A DNA stretch of 64,000 bases, taken from NCBI GenBank assembly GCA_944325625.1, contig CALVAP010000006.1, positions 1 to 64,000 on the forward strand, written 5' to 3'. Position 1 is the stretch's first letter. Every line of letters starts with the position of its first letter. The position numbers and the translations under genes were made by a program. Positions 63,138 through 64,000 of the stretch are shown here, in pieces. This stretch comes from Candidatus Gastranaerophilales bacterium (lineage in GTDB: Bacteria > Cyanobacteriota > Vampirovibrionia > Gastranaerophilales > Gastranaerophilaceae). The notes under the pieces are model-generated. The model had not been told where the DNA came from and made no database searches. It worked only from the letters and a program-made list of their open reading frames with translations.

Positions 63138-63833
63138 TTAGTCTGATTGCTTGTCCCAGCTTGTAAACATTTTTGTAATTAGCTGAGGGCGGGTGATAGC
63201 TGAGCCTATAACAACCGAATGGGCTCCAATATCAAATGCTTTTCTTACATGCTCAACGCTCCAGATACGTCCTTCCAAAATAACCGGACAATGAACGGTT
63301 CCTACAAGTTTTTTTAACAATTCAAAATCGGGCTCTTTGCCAGCCGGTTCGGATTGAAGCGTATAGCCCGAAAGGGTTGTGGATACCATATCAGCACCAA
63401 GAGCTCTGGCGTTTAGTCCTTCTTCAAAAGTTGAAACATCTGCCATTGCAAGTTTGTTGTTTATTTTTATAAATTTTATAATATTTTTCAAGGTGTCACC
63501 GCCAGGTCTTTCACGAGTAGTTGCATCGAATGCAATAATGTCAGCATTAGCTTGCACCAGTGCTGCAACGTCTGCAACTGTTGGTGTTATGTAAACTATT
63601 TCCTTGAAATTAGGGGGAATAACAGGCGGCTTGGTTATTCCTATTACAGGTAAATCAGTAAGACTTTTGGCTATTTTTACGTCTCTTATACCAGCTACTC
63701 TCAAGCCTGCCGGATTCCCTTTAAGTACGGATTTTATCATTGCAGTCATACATTCTTCCTGATAAAGAGGTTCATTCGGCATTGCTTGACAGGAAACTAT
63801 TACTTTATTTTTTATTAAATCCAGTTTATTCAT
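63138..63833 (-). CDS. nanE: N-acetylmannosamine-6-phosphate 2-epimerase
   Basis: 231 residues from ATG 63833; an upstream GTG at 63848 lies inside the -10 element and is unlikely. Converts ManNAc-6-phosphate to GlcNAc-6-phosphate, a step in use of sialic acid. NanE-type motifs: VIVSCQAMPNEPL, GLRVAGIRDVK, GADMVSTTLSGYT, VILEGRIW and VVIGSAITRPQLITKMF. With nanK it forms a short ManNAc pathway operon; nanA and a transporter are not visible in the window. No ribosome binding site precedes the ATG, consistent with a leaderless message. Confidence 0.93.
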   Translation of the reverse strand: MNKLDLIKNKVIVSCQAMPNEPLYQEECMTAMIKSVLKGNPAGLRVAGIRDVKIAKSLTDLPVIGITKPPVIPPNFKEIVYITPTVADVAALVQANADIIAFDATTRERPGGDTLKNIIKFIKINNKLAMADVSTFEEGLNARALGADMVSTTLSGYTLQSEPAGKEPDFELLKKLVGTVHCPVILEGRIWSVEHVRKAFDIGAHSVVIGSAITRPQLITKMFTSWDKQSD

Positions 63834-63839
63834 AGGTTG

Positions 63840-63868
63840 ATTATACACTTAAAACATAAACATAACAA
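63840..63868 (-). promoter_or_regulatory. nanE promoter giving a probably leaderless transcript
   Basis: On the minus strand -35 TTGTTA (63868-63863), a 17-nt spacer and -10 TATAAT (63845-63840). Initiation seven bases downstream would fall at 63833, the A of the nanE ATG. Confidence 0.65.
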
Positions 63869-63903
63869 GTAAGTTGTTGCTCTTTTTGGAGTTTAAGGTT
63901 TAA

Positions 63904-63932
63904 TTGAACTTATAAAACAAGTATGTTATAAA
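63904..63932 (+). promoter_or_regulatory. promoter of the gene starting at 63966
   Basis: TTGAAC (63904-63909), a 17-nt spacer and TATAAA (63927-63932), divergent from the nanE promoter. AAAGCGGAGAG lies just before the start codon. Confidence 0.6.
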
Positions 63933-63965
63933 ATAAAAGTCGAAATAGTTTAAAGCGGAGAGATT

Positions 63966-64000
63966 ATGAGTAAGGCAAAAAGGCTGTGGCTTACAATAGT
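63966..64000 (+). CDS. start of an unidentified gene cut by the window end
   Basis: ATG 63966 begins MSKAKRLWLTIV and runs off the window. The basic start followed by hydrophobic residues suggests a membrane or exported protein, but too little is visible to name it. Good ribosome binding site and promoter upstream. Confidence 0.55.
   Translation, partial: MSKAKRLWLTI

Overview
The window is AT-rich bacterial chromosome with short intergenic gaps and AAGGAG-type ribosome binding sites. Gene content fits a gut member of the Vampirovibrionia/Melainabacteria (Gastranaerophilales), the non-photosynthetic relatives of cyanobacteria. Supporting points are a flagellar gene set in a low-GC diderm-like genome, prepilin-like proteins, many lineage-restricted proteins of unknown function, and a ManNAc utilisation pair. 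This placement is inference from general gene content, not from a search.

Layout. 1-1080: end of a large serine recombinase that runs antisense into the 3' end of tRNA-Ala, then tRNA-Ile and tRNA-like fragments. 1.1-2.5 kb: enolase with a five-cysteine tail. 2.6-8.1 kb: three large paralogous proteins of unknown function on the minus strand. 8.3-11.5 kb: a degenerate HD-GYP protein, a secreted hydrolase-like protein, and an XRE regulator divergent from a prepilin-like gene with four TACGTA boxes between them. 11.7-20.0 kb: a flagellar/type III export operon (flgC, lytic transglycosylase, fliE, fliF, an unrecognised gene at the fliG position, fliH, an FHIPEP gene closer to injectisome SctV, fliI). 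20-34.8 kb: housekeeping genes (rimO, secA, tpiA, pgk, pnp) with two-component and HD-GYP proteins. 34.9-43.5 kb, minus strand: a second export operon (fliP, fliQ, fliR, flhB, canonical flhA) that continues into a PilZ protein, a small membrane protein, a histidine kinase and an HD-GYP response regulator. 43.6-58.9 kb: an accessory-rich stretch with three GNAT-like paralogs, a membrane protein with a threefold internal repeat, an amidohydrolase-like pseudoenzyme, a TPR protein, engB, tlyA, tatD, murT and a kinase-like protein. 59-64 kb: alaS, a small protein, and a nanE-nanK ManNAc pair.

How the genes work together. The two export loci together supply a nearly complete type III export apparatus plus MS ring and proximal rod, but no hook, filament, stator or FliM/FliN genes appear in the window. 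The gate operon is physically joined to c-di-GMP reception (PilZ), a two-component pair and c-di-GMP hydrolysis (HD-GYP), which suggests direct second-messenger control of export or motility. The most unusual point is the pair of FHIPEP genes, one flagellar-like and one SctV-like. Nearby are several proteins without signal peptides, some sharing a short N-terminal P/I-S/A-F-x-G motif, which are candidates for export substrates. That last link is a hypothesis only.
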